This document shows, in pieces, positions 63,360 to 64,000 of a stretch of 64,000 nucleotides of DNA. The notes below the pieces were generated by a model that ran no database searches, was not told the origin of the DNA, and was given only the letters and a program-made list of their open reading frames with translations. The position numbers and the translations under genes were made by a program. Numbering within the stretch: position 1 is the first letter of the stretch; every line of letters starts with the position of its first letter. The DNA comes from Erysipelothrix tonsillarum DSM 14972. Lineage in GTDB: Bacteria > Bacillota_I > Bacilli_A > Erysipelotrichales > Erysipelotrichaceae. The DNA lies in contig NZ_KB892380.1 in the NCBI RefSeq assembly GCF_000373785.1, positions 238,860 through 302,859 on the forward strand. Reading direction: 5' to 3'.

Positions 63360-64000
63360 AATTTTTTTCATATATTGAAATGCAAGGGAACCGATTCCAA
63401 CATGAACACTTACAGTCGAAATTAATTCAGTGACATAAAGTTCAGTATTTGGAAAAGCATCACGTAATTTGTCTGCAGTTTTAGCTAATTCTTCTTTAGC
63501 ATCCACATCGACAACTGTAATTTTATATGTTTCATCTACGCCCGCTTCTTTCATGGCTTCGATGACTCGATCAATAGCTTTTGACATTGTACGAACTTTA
63601 TCGAAGGGTTCAATAATTCCCTTTGTTTCTTTATTAAGATGTAGTATCGGTTTAATCTTTAAAAAACCACCAAGTTTTGCCGCAAGCGGTGATAAGCGCC
63701 CACCACGAGAAAGGTGAGCTAAATCATTAGGAATAATAAAAGTATTACAATTATTCAAGGCAACATCAATGCGTTCAGTGATTTCAGGAATATCATATCC
63801 CTGATCCAATAATTTTCGCGCAGCAACACCACAATCAAATTCAATCGAAGCCGCTGTAAAGCAATCGATGTACACAAACTCAATATCTACGAATTGAGCT
63901 GCCGTATTCATTGCTCCGATTGTTCCTGAAATACCTGTAGTAATAGGTATTGCGAGAATACGCTCGTATCCTTGTGCTTTAATGTCCCGGAATAAATCTT
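63351..64000 (-). CDS. DegV-family fatty acid-binding protein, N terminus cut by the window
   Basis: The reading frame is open to the window edge, so the first roughly 70 residues are missing. The visible part contains the lipid-binding motif ITTGISGTIGAMNTA (63900-63945), then RLDVALNN-type helices, HLSRGGRLSPLAAKLGGFLKIKPIL, and the C-terminal VSVHVGIGSLAFQY. DegV proteins bind a fatty acid and, as FakB, present it to the kinase FakA. No fakA gene is in the window. It is leftward in a rightward arm. Confidence 0.88.
   Translation of the reverse strand, partial: DLFRDIKAQGYERILAIPITTGISGTIGAMNTAAQFVDIEFVYIDCFTAASIEFDCGVAARKLLDQGYDIPEITERIDVALNNCNTFIIPNDLAHLSRGGRLSPLAAKLGGFLKIKPILHLNKETKGIIEPFDKVRTMSKAIDRVIEAMKEAGVDETYKITVVDVDAKEELAKTADKLRDAFPNTELYVTELISTVSVHVGIGSLAFQYMKKIEV

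Overview
The window is an AT-rich chromosomal segment centred on the replication origin of a low-GC Gram-positive bacterium (Bacillota). The evidence is the layout rpmH - oriC - dnaA - dnaN - yaaA - recF - gyrB - gyrA with soj/parB/noc/rsmG/mnmG to the left, together with LPxTG/sortase surface anchoring and a T-box riboswitch. Protein style, small gene set and gene order point to the Erysipelotrichia, most likely Erysipelothrix; that assignment is from memory of the group and was not checked by search. No insertion sequence, prophage, CRISPR array, tRNA or rRNA gene was seen.

Left arm (1-28.9 kb, mostly leftward, i.e. away from the origin): the chromosome segregation and nucleoid occlusion operon rsmG-noc-soj-parB; a large LPxTG surface protein that appears split by a one-base frameshift; a Gfo/Idh/MocA oxidoreductase and mnmG; a rightward GntR(YtrA-type)-ABC ATPase-permease operon; metG and a phosphatase; an XRE regulator; fur, guaC, rsmI, holB, tmk; a small membrane protein with a Nudix hydrolase; a choloylglycine hydrolase-family enzyme; and a long leftward series rpmH-rnpA-yidC-khpB-pth-mfd-rqcP-divIC punctuated by internal terminators.

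Origin (28.9-31.3 kb): clusters of DnaA boxes lie on both sides of dnaA. The dnaA-dnaN side has a perfect box, a short GC patch and TAN triplets that look like a DnaA-trio unwinding element. A 19-bp-arm inverted repeat sits unexplained between rpmH and dnaA.

Right arm (31.3-64 kb, mostly rightward): dnaN is followed by an inserted fructose module (fruR, fruK, fruA), then yaaA-recF-gyrB-gyrA, then serS behind a T-box leader that contains a perfect parS site. Next come a Cof phosphatase, a second parS, SRP RNA, a TadA-GNAT fusion, a sortase, dnaX-recR (without the usual yaaK), an unknown protein, CYTH/nadK, rodA, a PTS EIIC-like protein with a degenerate EIIB domain, mutS-mutL-miaA, an ABC exporter pair, a MacB-like ABC transporter behind a 38-bp inverted repeat, and a truncated degV gene.

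How the parts connect: ParB/Soj and Noc on the left act on sites near the origin, and two parS sites are visible 12-15 kb to the right of dnaA. Two exporter modules 51 kb apart share the same promoter/operator pattern, which suggests common control, perhaps by the GntR protein. The most unusual features are the parS embedded in the T-box leader, the TadA-GNAT fusion, the PTS-like protein without its phosphorylatable cysteine, and the frameshifted surface protein.
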